Source of the DNA: Nitrospirales bacterium
GTDB lineage: Bacteria > Nitrospirota > Nitrospiria > Nitrospirales > UBA8639
NCBI GenBank assembly: GCA_012270585.1
Contig: JAAXIB010000088.1
Coordinates: forward strand, 83,019-147,018
DNA length: 64,000 bases
Direction: 5' to 3'
Shown here: positions 26,806-35,050 of the stretch, piece by piece
Layout: each line of letters starts with the position of its first letter
How positions within the stretch are numbered: the first letter of the stretch is position 1
Program-made: the position numbers and the translations under genes
Notes under the pieces: model-generated
What the model saw: only the letters and a program-made list of their open reading frames with translations
Databases searched by the model: none
What the model was told of the DNA's origin: nothing

Positions 26806-27533
26806 TGCCTGTTCGGTACCACCGCATTCTCCTCAAAATCAGTGGGGAAATGCTTGCAGGGGACCAAACCTACGGCATTAACCCCGATATCCTCACGACG
26901 CTCGCCGATGAAATCAAGGAGGTCGTGAACATGGAAGTCGAGGTCGCGTTGGTGATCGGTGGCGGAAACATTTTTCGCGGCCTTGCCGCCAGCGCGGACG
27001 GGATGGAACGCGTGGCCGCCGACTACATGGGCATGCTCGCCACCACACTGAATGCCCTCGCGTTACAAAATGCGCTTGAAAAAACCGAGGTGTCCACCCG
27101 CGTGTTATCGGCCATTGAAATGAGGCAATTGGCCGAGAGCTATATCCGCCGGCGAGCCATCCGGCACCTTGAAAAAAAACGGGTCGTGATTTTTGCCGCC
27201 GGCACCGGGAATCCCTATTTTACGACGGACACGGCCGCGGCCCTGCGAGCGATGGAAATCAAAGCCGACGTCATCATGAAAGGAACCAAGGTCAACGGCA
27301 TTTATGATTCCGATCCGCTGAATAACCCGTCGGCAAAAATGTTTGATGAACTTCCGTTCCTTTCCGTCCTCAATAAGAGCTTGAAGGTCATGGATGCCAC
27401 GGCCATTACATTGTGTATGGATAACAATCTGCCTTTGATCGTGTTCAATCTCACCGAACGGGGCAATCTGAAACGCGTGGTCCTGGGGGAGAAAATCGGG
27501 ACCCTCGTGAAACAGGAGGCGGTCCTCAATTAA
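26805..27533 (+). CDS. pyrH: UMP kinase
   Basis: Cytoplasmic hexameric kinase converting UMP to UDP with ATP in pyrimidine synthesis. It belongs to the amino-acid kinase fold: [13 protein letters not shown] near the N-terminus, [33 protein letters not shown] and [18 protein letters not shown]. At 242 residues it is typical. The ATG overlaps the tsf stop (TGATG), so the two are translationally coupled. frr starts 12 bases downstream. Confidence 0.98.
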   Translation: MPVRYHRILLKISGEMLAGDQTYGINPDILTTLADEIKEVVNMEVEVALVIGGGNIFRGLAASADGMERVAADYMGMLATTLNALALQNALEKTEVSTRVLSAIEMRQLAESYIRRRAIRHLEKKRVVIFAAGTGNPYFTTDTAAALRAMEIKADVIMKGTKVNGIYDSDPLNNPSAKMFDELPFLSVLNKSLKVMDATAITLCMDNNLPLIVFNLTERGNLKRVVLGEKIGTLVKQEAVLN

Positions 27534-27545
27534 CCGGGGTGCAGC

Positions 27546-28106
27546 ATGCCGTATCAGTCAACGATTGACAAGCTCACACAAAAGATGGATGGAGCCATCG
27601 AGCACCTCAAAAAAGAACTCGCCTCGATCAGAGGCAGTCGGGCTTCCCTGTCGCTCTTCGATCATATCAAAGTTGATTACTACGGGACTCCGACCTCTTT
27701 GAAACAGGTGGGAAACCTCTCGATGCCGGACAGCCGATTGATCATGATCCAGCCGTGGGATCCCACGAGCATGAAAGACATTGAAAAGGCCATTCTTTCC
27801 TCGGATCTCGGCTTGAATCCGTCCAACGACGGAAAGGTGATTCGCATTCCGATTCCCGCCTTAAGCGAGGAACGTCGAAAGGAATTCGTGAAAGTGTGCC
27901 GAAAATACGGGGAAGAGACGAGAATCCACATTCGGGGCATTCGTCGAGAGGGTAATGATGAACTTAAGCGCCTCCAAAAAGACGCAACGATTACCGAAGA
28001 CGACTTGCGACGCGGTGAGGCGAATATTCAAAAAATCGTGGATGGCAAGACCAAGCTGGTGGATGAACTTCTCAAGAAAAAGGAGGAAGAAATTTTAGAG
28101 ATTTAA
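27546..28106 (+). CDS. frr: Ribosome recycling factor
   Basis: With EF-G it splits post-termination ribosomes. The 186 residues show the family pattern: MDGAIEHLKKELASIRGSRAS at the N-terminal helix, VDYYGTPTSLKQVGNLSMPD, NPSNDGKVIRIPIPALSEER and KYGEETRIHIRGIRREGNDE. Length and domains are normal. It sits in the canonical rpsB-tsf-pyrH-frr order, followed after 3 bases by alr. Confidence 0.98.
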   Translation: MPYQSTIDKLTQKMDGAIEHLKKELASIRGSRASLSLFDHIKVDYYGTPTSLKQVGNLSMPDSRLIMIQPWDPTSMKDIEKAILSSDLGLNPSNDGKVIRIPIPALSEERRKEFVKVCRKYGEETRIHIRGIRREGNDELKRLQKDATITEDDLRRGEANIQKIVDGKTKLVDELLKKKEEEILEI

Positions 28107-28109
28107 GCC

Positions 28110-29258
28110 GTGACCATTTCTTCCGCAGTGTCCCCGACTCTGGCGACCATTCATCTTCCCGCCCTCGCCTACAATCTCCGTGAACTTCGTCGCGTTCTCG
28201 CACCACACGTTGAAATTTTAGCGGTGATCAAGGCCGACGGCTACGGCCATGGTTGCGGAGCAGTGGCCGAAACCCTGTCGCAACTCGGCGTCAGACGGTT
28301 CGGCGTAGCCACGGTACACGAGGGCGTGCTCCTGCGGGACGCCGGAAGGCTCGAAGACATAATCGTGATGGGAGGAATCTTGCCCGGGCAGGTCAAAGAT
28401 CTCGTGCAAGCCAACCTGATTCCGACGCTATCCGATACCGACACCATGCATGCCCTGAGTCAAGAAGTTGCACAAACCATTCGCCCCTACCCCGTTCACG
28501 TCAAGGTGGACACCGGCATGAGACGATTGGGATTTGCCACCAAGGAAGTGCTTCCCCTCTTGCAATCTCCCGCGTTTTCCCACTCCCTCCTGTGTCAGGG
28601 GCTCATGACTCATCTGGCCGATGCCGACAACCCGGACCCGACGTTTACTCTTCATCAACTCGACCGATTTCACGAAACCGTTTCGAGCCTGCCGGCCAAT
28701 GGGCCTAGCCCCTGCCGTCACGCAGCCAACACCGCGGGGATACTCTGGCACCCTCAGGCGCACTTGGATATGGTTCGTCCCGGACTGCTGCTATACGGGT
28801 ACACGCCGGCACCGGACAGAGACGCCCCTGTTTCCCTTCAGCCGGTCATGTCACTGAAGACCAAAGTCGTGCACCTGAAAACGGCCGGAAAAGGAGAATC
28901 CGTGAGTTACGGTGACCTCTATCGCACGCGGCGGGATTCCCGGTTGGCGATTCTTCCCATCGGCTATGCCCACGGGTATAATCGCCGGCTTTCCAACACG
29001 GGAGAGGTCATCATTCACGACCGACGCTTCCCGATTGTCGGGCGAATCTGTATGGATATGACCGTTGTCGACGTCACCGACGGCCCAACCATCAAACCGG
29101 ACGATGACGTCATTTTGATGGGCAAATCGGCGACCCAGGCGATCACGGCCTGCGACCTGGCCAATTGGCAGGACTCGATTCCCTATGAGGTCCTCTGTAA
29201 TCTCGGGCCAAAAGTTCCTCGCGTGTATGAACCGCTGACGGAACTCCGTGATGGGTAA
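28110..29258 (+). CDS. alr: Alanine racemase
   Basis: PLP enzyme interconverting L- and D-alanine for peptidoglycan. The 382 residues contain the PLP lysine motif AVIKADGYGHG, KVDTGMRRLGF, and the second catalytic tyrosine region in GRICMDMTVVDVT. The start is a GTG 3 bases after the frr stop, and there is no early in-frame ATG. Its attachment to the translation block suggests joint growth-linked expression. The 3' end faces the convergent UPF0045 gene. Confidence 0.95.
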   Translation: MTISSAVSPTLATIHLPALAYNLRELRRVLAPHVEILAVIKADGYGHGCGAVAETLSQLGVRRFGVATVHEGVLLRDAGRLEDIIVMGGILPGQVKDLVQANLIPTLSDTDTMHALSQEVAQTIRPYPVHVKVDTGMRRLGFATKEVLPLLQSPAFSHSLLCQGLMTHLADADNPDPTFTLHQLDRFHETVSSLPANGPSPCRHAANTAGILWHPQAHLDMVRPGLLLYGYTPAPDRDAPVSLQPVMSLKTKVVHLKTAGKGESVSYGDLYRTRRDSRLAILPIGYAHGYNRRLSNTGEVIIHDRRFPIVGRICMDMTVVDVTDGPTIKPDDDVILMGKSATQAITACDLANWQDSIPYEVLCNLGPKVPRVYEPLTELRDG

Positions 29259-29307
29259 GGATGGGAACAGGGATGGGGGCGGCGTTTATCTCGCGTGCGT
29301 CCGCCAT

Positions 29308-29616
29308 TCACGTCTTCAGTTTCTTCTTCAGTCGTTTTTCCACGCTGGCCACTTTTCCGCTGAGGCGCCCCGTGTGGCCTTTCCGATAATCAACCTTCAT
29401 CGTACAGGAGATGCGGTCGCAATCCTTCTTCATCCGCTCATAACATTGCCGTACCACGTCCAACACTTCATCCCATTCTCCTTCGAGTACCGTCCCCATG
29501 GGATTCAGGCGGTACTCGACTCCGCTTTTGTCGATAATCTGCAAAGAGCGAGACACGTATTTCCCCACGCTTTCGCCTTTTCCCAGGGGAGACATGCTGA
29601 ATTCCAATAAGACCAT
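29308..29616 (-). CDS. UPF0045 / MTH1187-family protein
   Basis: A 102-residue ferredoxin-like fold protein. It begins LLEFSMSPLGKGESVGKYVS and contains YRLNPMGTVLEGEWDEVL, both signatures of the MTH1187/YkoF-like family. Some members bind thiamine-like ligands, but the general role is unproven. It begins 21 bases after the siroheme-type gene on the same strand and probably shares its transcript. Confidence 0.85.
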   Translation of the reverse strand: MVLLEFSMSPLGKGESVGKYVSRSLQIIDKSGVEYRLNPMGTVLEGEWDEVLDVVRQCYERMKKDCDRISCTMKVDYRKGHTGRLSGKVASVEKRLKKKLKT

Positions 29617-29637
29617 ACTGCACCATCCATCAGAACA

Positions 29638-30273
29638 TTATGAATCAGAAGATGTTTGCTGTGCGATCCAGGCAGCGGGATACTCGACTTTTCCGGTCAA
29701 CCGGAACCCTTCTACAGCCGCTTTCAATTGCTCTCGTCTCTTTTCCATGCTCGGTTCATTGGCCTGGACGTCTTTGCGTAATGCACCCAGCCAATCCAAA
29801 AACTTTTCGAATTCTTCATCAAAGATCTCTTCGCCGTTTCGTCGTAAGATGCCGGCGAGCGCGGGAGACGCACCGCCCGTACTGATCGCCATGCGAAGCG
29901 CCCCTCGTCGGACCAGGGCGGGCATCATGAAATTCGACAACTCCGGCTGATCAATCGACCATACCAGAAACCGTTCCGCTTCCGATAAGTCACGTAGTGA
30001 TTTTGCAAGATCCGTATCGCCCGGCAGGGTGTTGAGGACGACGAAGGCCCCCTGGGCATCCGTCGAACGGAACCGGCGGCCCCGATGCAGGACTTTTCCC
30101 GCAGCCGTGAGTTTCCGCAGCGCCACGTTCAAGGTGGGATTCACCACGGTGACTTTGGCCCCCACGTCCAACAACAGGGCGGTCTTGTGTGCCGCTTCGT
30201 CCTCGCCGCCGATCACCACGCACAAGCGGCCATACAGATCCAACGAAATTTGAAACCCGGCATTATTCATCAT
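29638..30273 (-). CDS. Precorrin-2 dehydrogenase / sirohydrochlorin ferrochelatase-type protein (Met8p/SirC)
   Basis: A 211-residue Rossmann-fold protein like the N-terminal part of CysG or Met8p. It has the NAD-binding start CVVIGGEDEAAHKTALLL and VTVVNP, and the conserved ISTGGASPALAGILRR. Such enzymes oxidise precorrin-2 to sirohydrochlorin and in some cases insert iron to make siroheme. The C-terminal methyltransferase of CysG is absent. It could feed siroheme for nitrite or sulfite reductase or link to corrinoid metabolism. The cobalamin block begins only 1.7 kb away but is a separate unit. Confidence 0.85.
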   Translation of the reverse strand: MMNNAGFQISLDLYGRLCVVIGGEDEAAHKTALLLDVGAKVTVVNPTLNVALRKLTAAGKVLHRGRRFRSTDAQGAFVVLNTLPGDTDLAKSLRDLSEAERFLVWSIDQPELSNFMMPALVRRGALRMAISTGGASPALAGILRRNGEEIFDEEFEKFLDWLGALRKDVQANEPSMEKRREQLKAAVEGFRLTGKVEYPAAWIAQQTSSDS

Positions 30274-30359
30274 GCCAACTCTTTCTTAACTCAGTCCCTC
30301 AGCCTCCGGTCGAGTCCGAGGCCGGCGCTCTCTTTCCAGAAACGAAGGCACCCTTCTTC

Positions 30360-30497
30360 CTTCCCCTCCTTTGTAAGGAGGGGATAGGGGTGGTAGGGCG
30401 CCTTTATCGAGTGGAGAAACAACGACAACATTGAAAGCAAAGTTCTCGGGAGTTGGCTCTACCCCACCTAACCTCCCCTTACAAAGGGGAGGAAACG
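30360..30497. repeat. Paired-palindrome (BIME-like) repeat, copy 4
   Basis: TTCCCCTCCTTTGTAAGGAG and the following GGG form one half, and CCTCCCCTTACAAAGGGGAGG the other, with TCTACCCCACC at the inner tip. It lies in the 321-base gap between the Met8-like gene and the HNH gene, and no gene was seen there. Confidence 0.75.
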
Positions 30498-30594
30498 ACA
30501 AGAGGGACCATGCAGGGCTGCCCCCCTGTGCGGCATTCTTTGTTAGCGAATCAACGAACATTGACTATTCTTCATTCTGGTAGGGGGCAGGCCC

Positions 30595-31125
30595 TTATTC
30601 ATCGGAGTCCAATTCCATATGCCAGTAGAGGTAATCCCGCCAACTTTCCGGAGCATTCCGGATACCGATCATGATGGTGAGGGTGGGATTCCATCTCGGC
30701 TTTTGTGGTTTCTTCTTCAAGTGCATACGGGCTTCTTCCGGGGTTCGCCCGCTCTTTTTATTATTGCAGCGCCAACACGCCGTCACGATGTTTTCCCAGG
30801 TTTTTGTGCCGCCTTTGGCAATCGGCACCACGTGGTCAAACGTCAGTTCTTCGGTACGGAACCGTTTACAACAGTACTGGCACGTATATTTATCGCGAGT
30901 AAAAATATTAATCCGGGAAAACTTCACGGCCCGGTGATTGGACTTTAACTTGACGACCTTCAGCAGCCGCATCACCGAGGGCAGTTTGAAACTGATCGAG
31001 ACCCCTCGAATGTCCCGATCATAGAATTCAAGGACCTCGACCTTCCCTTGGCAAAGCAGGGTAACGGCCTTTTGCCATTGCACGACCCGCAAAGGTTCAT
31101 ATGTGGCATTTAACAAGAGCGTCAT
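30595..31125 (-). CDS. HNH endonuclease-family protein
   Basis: A 176-residue protein with a clear HNH motif. CQYC and CWRC flank ELTFDHVVPIAKGGTKTWEN, where the DH and N are the metal-binding and catalytic elements, and the four cysteines form a structural zinc site. The N-terminal half, starting LLLNATYEPLRVV, is shared by a widespread HNH family of unknown role in cyanobacteria and other phyla. There is no intron, intein or restriction partner nearby. It is divergent from the Rieske gene. Confidence 0.88.
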   Translation of the reverse strand: MTLLLNATYEPLRVVQWQKAVTLLCQGKVEVLEFYDRDIRGVSISFKLPSVMRLLKVVKLKSNHRAVKFSRINIFTRDKYTCQYCCKRFRTEELTFDHVVPIAKGGTKTWENIVTACWRCNNKKSGRTPEEARMHLKKKPQKPRWNPTLTIMIGIRNAPESWRDYLYWHMELDSDE

Positions 31126-31254
31126 CGACTGCCCCGGAGTTTGAACGCCTGTATAGCATCAGAAGCGATGCCGAAGCAACAACGGCCACGATTCCCGGCT
31201 TGCACCGGAATGAACCGCCTTGATAAGGTTCGCATTCTTTCGGAGAAATTTACC

Positions 31255-31584
31255 ATGACGCACTATCACGACGTTGCCAAACTGGAAGACCTCGAACCCG
31301 GAACGTGCCTGTCGGTTGAAGGCGACAACGCTCCCGATGTGGCATTATTTAACGTGGATGGGGACATTCTGGCCCTGGATAATACGTGCCCTCACGCGGG
31401 AGGCCCGCTTGGGGAAGGAACGCTGGAAGGAGAGGTCGTCGAATGCCCATGGCACGGCTGGGAATTCAACGTGCGCACGGGACAATGCATGAAAAATCCC
31501 ATACAGGAGTGGGCTGTGCCCTGTTACCGGACACGCGTGGAAAACGGCATCATCCAGGTCGCGTTTCCGAGTGAAACCCCATGA
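31255..31584 (+). CDS. Rieske-type [2Fe-2S] ferredoxin
   Basis: A 109-residue soluble Rieske protein. The cluster motif is CPHAGG followed 16 residues later by CPWHGW, giving the two Cys and two His ligands. It begins MTHYHDVAKLEDLEPG, with a Shine-Dalgarno-like GGAGAAATTTACC before the ATG at 31255. Small Rieske ferredoxins of this type serve as electron donors to dioxygenases or as NirD-like subunits. No partner is adjacent. Its 3' end overlaps the convergent gene at 31550 by 35 bases. Confidence 0.9.
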   Translation: MTHYHDVAKLEDLEPGTCLSVEGDNAPDVALFNVDGDILALDNTCPHAGGPLGEGTLEGEVVECPWHGWEFNVRTGQCMKNPIQEWAVPCYRTRVENGIIQVAFPSETP

Positions 31585-32026
31585 GAGGCTCAGATATCTG
31601 GTCCTGATGCGGCAACGGCGGCAACTCATGAAACGGCATGAAGTGAACGGCGGCCAGAGAAATCACCCTGATGGTTTTATCCTTTAACGTGACCCGCCAG
31701 GCAAACTCCCGTTCAATCCATTCATTAAATCCTTTCTCACGAACCAGCATCCTGACCGCGTAGACACCGGGGCGTTCTTTGCCCACCTGCCACTCGCCTT
31801 GATGCAGGGGCGTTCCCTGCGCTTTCAACTCTGCGACGTACTTGTTGATCGCATCCTCCAACGTGGGGGCATTTCGAGCGGGATGGGAACGCACCAACTC
31901 CAAGGCTTCATACGCCTCGGGATCATCGGGAACATCGAGCGTTCCCCCCTGGGGACGGGAAAACACGAAACCCACGATGACCAGCGCGCCAAGCAGAACA
32001 AACCCGATCAGGCTCCGAACGTTCAT
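31550..32026 (-). CDS. Membrane-anchored protein of unknown function at the end of the cobalamin block
   Basis: A 158-residue product with one N-terminal hydrophobic helix (SLIGFVLLGALVIVGFVF), so it is a signal-anchored or exported protein. The rest is soluble and contains NEWIEREFAWRVTLKDKTI. I recognise no family. Its ATG overlaps the cobD stop by 4 bases (ATGA), so it is translationally coupled to the cobalamin genes even though its function is unknown. The C-terminus overlaps the convergent Rieske gene. Confidence 0.7.
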   Translation of the reverse strand: MNVRSLIGFVLLGALVIVGFVFSRPQGGTLDVPDDPEAYEALELVRSHPARNAPTLEDAINKYVAELKAQGTPLHQGEWQVGKERPGVYAVRMLVREKGFNEWIEREFAWRVTLKDKTIRVISLAAVHFMPFHELPPLPHQDQISEPLMGFHSETRPG

Positions 32027-33135
32027 GGTTGCGCCTTCACCACGCGTTGCATTTGTTTCACCAATCGAGCATTTTCGTGTGACGTTTTCACGGCAAACCG
32101 AAGCATTCGCTCATGAAGCCCAGGGTAATTTGAACAGTCCCTGACCAGAAAACCGCGTTCCATCAACGTCGCCTGTACCTGACGATTCGTCAGCGATCCG
32201 GACAACTCTACCAGAAAAAAATTTGCAGACGAAGGATACACCCGGACCCCGGGTATCCGCTCAAGCGCCCGCCTGAAGACCTGACGTTCCTTTTGGAAAA
32301 ACAGCAACGTCCTTTTTCTGTAATCAGTGTCCTGCATACAGGCCAAGGCCGCTTCCTGGGCCAACGTATTCACCGACCAGGGGGGAAGCCGATTCCTGAT
32401 CGCCCGGAGCCTCTTTTCCGTCCCCACGGCATACCCGATCCGAAGGCCGGGAATCCCGTAGAACTTGGTAAAACTTCGCAGCACCAGCAACGAATCATCG
32501 CAAACGGCCCGTCGGATCACCGATTTTTCCTCGCAAAACTCCACGAACGTCTCATCCACGATCAGACATCCACCCCGTCGTTTGACGGACTTCAAAAGAC
32601 GATGGACGCTGTTTCGTGAGATACTCTGCCCGGTCGGGCTGTTCGGATTACACAGGAACACGGCATCAATCGGCAAACGGCCGGAACCGGAGGAAGGCGG
32701 TTGTTCCACTTGTTCCAGTACTTCGTAAACGGGCGGACGATAATCGTTTTCCGAGCGTGCCACGATACGCGTCACGCGAGCATGTGCCAGCGTCAACACC
32801 CGTTCATATTCGGAAAAGGTCGGACCAATGATCAACCCGTGCCGGATGTCCAAGGCGGCAGGAATGGCATAAATCAGTTCCACCGTTCCATTCCCCAGCA
32901 ACACGTTACACGGGGAAAGACCGTGCCGTTCGGCAATGGCATGGACTAAGGCCAGGCATTCGGGATCAGGATAATGCTGAACTTTGTTGATGGCGGTTTG
33001 CAAAACGCGTCGTGCGGCAAGAGGAACACCCAGAGGATTGATGCTGGCGCTGAAATCGCACAAATCCGATGGATCCCGGGACAAGAGCCGGGCGGCGTGG
33101 TACACGTTCCCGCCGTGGCTTACAGGCCGTTCCAC
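32023..33135 (-). CDS. cobD: Threonine-phosphate decarboxylase CobD
   Basis: PLP-dependent enzyme that decarboxylates L-threonine O-3-phosphate to (R)-1-aminopropan-2-ol phosphate, the linker of the nucleotide loop. The sequence has HGGNVYHAARLL and FSASINPLG at the N-terminus, LLGNGTVELIYAIP, CNPNSPTGQ, and the PLP lysine in LRSFTKFYGIPGLRIGYA, all typical of CobD. The start is taken as the GTG at 33135, which gives 370 residues and overlaps cbiB by 16 bases. The longer upstream reading lies in the cbiB shadow. It works directly with CbiB. Confidence 0.92.
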   Translation of the reverse strand: MERPVSHGGNVYHAARLLSRDPSDLCDFSASINPLGVPLAARRVLQTAINKVQHYPDPECLALVHAIAERHGLSPCNVLLGNGTVELIYAIPAALDIRHGLIIGPTFSEYERVLTLAHARVTRIVARSENDYRPPVYEVLEQVEQPPSSGSGRLPIDAVFLCNPNSPTGQSISRNSVHRLLKSVKRRGGCLIVDETFVEFCEEKSVIRRAVCDDSLLVLRSFTKFYGIPGLRIGYAVGTEKRLRAIRNRLPPWSVNTLAQEAALACMQDTDYRKRTLLFFQKERQVFRRALERIPGVRVYPSSANFFLVELSGSLTNRQVQATLMERGFLVRDCSNYPGLHERMLRFAVKTSHENARLVKQMQRVVKAQP

Positions 33136-34088
33136 AATGTTGCAAAGACCACGGCCAACACGATGGCTATCCCGAATGAAATCCACATCAATTCTATCGC
33201 CAAGGGAACGTGACGGGCTTGCGGTACATTTGCGGGATCGCCTATTTGCGGGCGTTCGATTTGAACGCCATTGTAGACGGTCGGCCCGCCCAACAGGATC
33301 CCCAATGCACCGGCCATCGCCGCCTCGGGATGGCCGCTGTTGGGACTGGCATGCTTGGCGCAATCCCGTCGATAGATCCTCCATGCATTCGCCACGGCGG
33401 CATGGCGAAAGTACGCCGACACCACCAGCAACCCCGCGCTCATCCTCGAAGGAATGAGATTGGCGAAATCATCGAGTTTGGCTGACGCCCATCCAATGTC
33501 ACGATACGATGCGTCCCGATGCCCGATCATTGAATCCAAGGTATTGACGGCTTTATAGGCTAACGCCAACGGCGGTCCACCAACGACAAGATAGAGCAAC
33601 GGCGCAATCACCCCATCGGACGTATTTTCGGCCATGCTCTCAATAGTCGCTCTAGAGATTTCGGTTTCCGTCAACCGTTCGGTATCCCGCCCGACCATGA
33701 ACGAAACGGCCTGACGGGCCTCCCGCAATGAGCCGGCGCAAAGACTGTGATACACCGCCCACGCGTGACTCGCCAAATCCTTGGCCGCCAACGTCGTGTA
33801 GCCCAGCACAATCCACAGAAGATGGCCAAACCATGGATGCACAAGAAACGCAAGTTTCAACGCGCCCCATGCCGCCAAAAAGCTCAGCCCCGGCACGAAC
33901 AGGGCAAGGAGGATACCGGCGATGCGCCGCATCGCACCGGAAGTGAACCGGTTTCTGATCACCGGTTCACACCGGTTGATGCACGCCCCCATCCACCTGA
34001 CCGGATGCGGCATCCACCGGGGATCTCCCAGAAACCCGTCAAGAGCACAAACAGCCAAAAGATTGACGGCGATCATACAGCCCACCAT
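33120..34088 (-). CDS. cbiB: Adenosylcobinamide-phosphate synthase CbiB
   Basis: Integral membrane enzyme that attaches aminopropanol (or its phosphate) to adenosylcobyric acid. The 322 residues begin VNLLAVCALDGFLGDPRWMPHPVRWMG, the family signature, and include SMAENTSDGVIAPLLY and AGALGILLGGPTVYNG. Several hydrophobic helices are evident. The ATG overlaps the stop of the CWC gene by one base (TGATG). It is called cobD in Pseudomonas nomenclature, and the gene named cobD next to it here is the decarboxylase. Confidence 0.95.
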   Translation of the reverse strand: MVGCMIAVNLLAVCALDGFLGDPRWMPHPVRWMGACINRCEPVIRNRFTSGAMRRIAGILLALFVPGLSFLAAWGALKLAFLVHPWFGHLLWIVLGYTTLAAKDLASHAWAVYHSLCAGSLREARQAVSFMVGRDTERLTETEISRATIESMAENTSDGVIAPLLYLVVGGPPLALAYKAVNTLDSMIGHRDASYRDIGWASAKLDDFANLIPSRMSAGLLVVSAYFRHAAVANAWRIYRRDCAKHASPNSGHPEAAMAGALGILLGGPTVYNGVQIERPQIGDPANVPQARHVPLAIELMWISFGIAIVLAVVFATLWNGL

Positions 34089-34282
34089 CAGCCCACGTTG
34101 AGATCAAGATCCCCCGCGCACAGGGCCTTCAAGCATGACGGGCACAGGCAATCCGCGAACCGTTCGGCAATGTCCGCGTAGAGGGCGTCAGAAACCGGCA
34201 CGTCGGCACACCAGCACCCGTACAGCCCGCACGTAAAGGCACAGCCGCATTGCCCGCACGTTTTCTCGAGATGGCGTTTCAC
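34088..34282 (-). CDS. Small cysteine-rich CWC-family protein inside the cobalamin block
   Basis: The 64-residue product has nine cysteines, mostly in CGQCGCAFTCG, GCWCADVP and CLCPSCLKAL, the pattern of the cysteine-rich CWC family. The spacing suggests a metal site, probably zinc, or perhaps a metal-handling role. It lies between cobS (3-base gap) and cbiB (1-base overlap), so it is cotranslated with late cobalamin genes. A function in corrinoid metabolism has not been shown to my knowledge. The linkage here is a sequence observation. Confidence 0.8.
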   Translation of the reverse strand: MKRHLEKTCGQCGCAFTCGLYGCWCADVPVSDALYADIAERFADCLCPSCLKALCAGDLDLNVG

Positions 34283-34285
34283 AAA

Positions 34286-35050
34286 TCAGAAAACCACCAG
34301 CAACAGGAGCGGCGGCGCGGCGAACAGAAACAGGATTTCCGTGACTTCATTGATCGCGCCAAGCACGTCTCCCGTGATCCCGCCGAAAACCCGAGAGCAC
34401 AGAAACGCCATCGCCCGCGCCGAGATTGGAGTGAGACCCAACAACAACACGCCTGCGTGCCACCCGAGGGTGGCACAGACAAAAACTCCGGCCCAAACGG
34501 TGGCCCAGAGCACGTCACTCAACCGGATCTCGTTCAAAAAGTCGGAGGCAAGACCGCCCTCCGCCCGGGCATGCGAACTGCCGAACGTACTGACCACCAT
34601 GGCCCATCTCCCGAGCACCGGCATGCATAACAACAGACCCGTTCGCTCAGGAGAAGGCAGATGCAGGATGCCTGCGAAGCGCAACCCCAGTACCAGGACC
34701 AAGCCGGTCGCACCCAGGGCGCCGATGCTCCCGTCTTTCATCACCGCCAACCGCTCCGCAGGACTGCCCCTTTTGCCCAACCCGTCAATGGTATCGGCCA
34801 ATCCATCCTGGTGTAACCCTCCGGTCAGGACAACCAGGACGCACAGGATCAGCAGCGCCGTCACGTCCGTCGTCAGAATCATGCCGAATACAGCATCGCT
34901 GGCAACAAGTATTCCCCCGATAACCAAGCCAACCGCAGGGTACCATTGCATGGAGGACGCCAGTTCCCGCGGGGCAGGCTGAGCGGGCGATGACTTCCAA
35001 AGCGGAATGATCGTGAGAAAATGCCAAGCTAACAGGGAGGATTTGATCAT
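34286..35050 (-). CDS. cobS: Adenosylcobinamide-GDP ribazoletransferase (cobalamin 5'-phosphate synthase)
   Basis: Membrane enzyme that joins adenosylcobinamide-GDP with alpha-ribazole (phosphate) to complete the coenzyme. The 254 residues contain the family motifs YPAVGLVIGG near the N-terminus and GGLHQDGLADTIDGLG with its acidic pocket. Several hydrophobic helices follow. The ATG overlaps the cobT stop by 4 bases. The arrangement cobT-cobS-CWC-cbiB-cobD is one tightly packed unit. Confidence 0.95.
   Translation of the reverse strand: MIKSSLLAWHFLTIIPLWKSSPAQPAPRELASSMQWYPAVGLVIGGILVASDAVFGMILTTDVTALLILCVLVVLTGGLHQDGLADTIDGLGKRGSPAERLAVMKDGSIGALGATGLVLVLGLRFAGILHLPSPERTGLLLCMPVLGRWAMVVSTFGSSHARAEGGLASDFLNEIRLSDVLWATVWAGVFVCATLGWHAGVLLLGLTPISARAMAFLCSRVFGGITGDVLGAINEVTEILFLFAAPPLLLLVVF

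Noticed and set aside
13281..30497. The paired palindromes as a CRISPR array
   Set aside because: There are only two palindromic units per site, with no regular spacers and no cas genes.
32023..33384. 453-residue reading of cobD
   Set aside because: The first 80 residues are the out-of-frame shadow of cbiB. The family start corresponds to the GTG at 33135.
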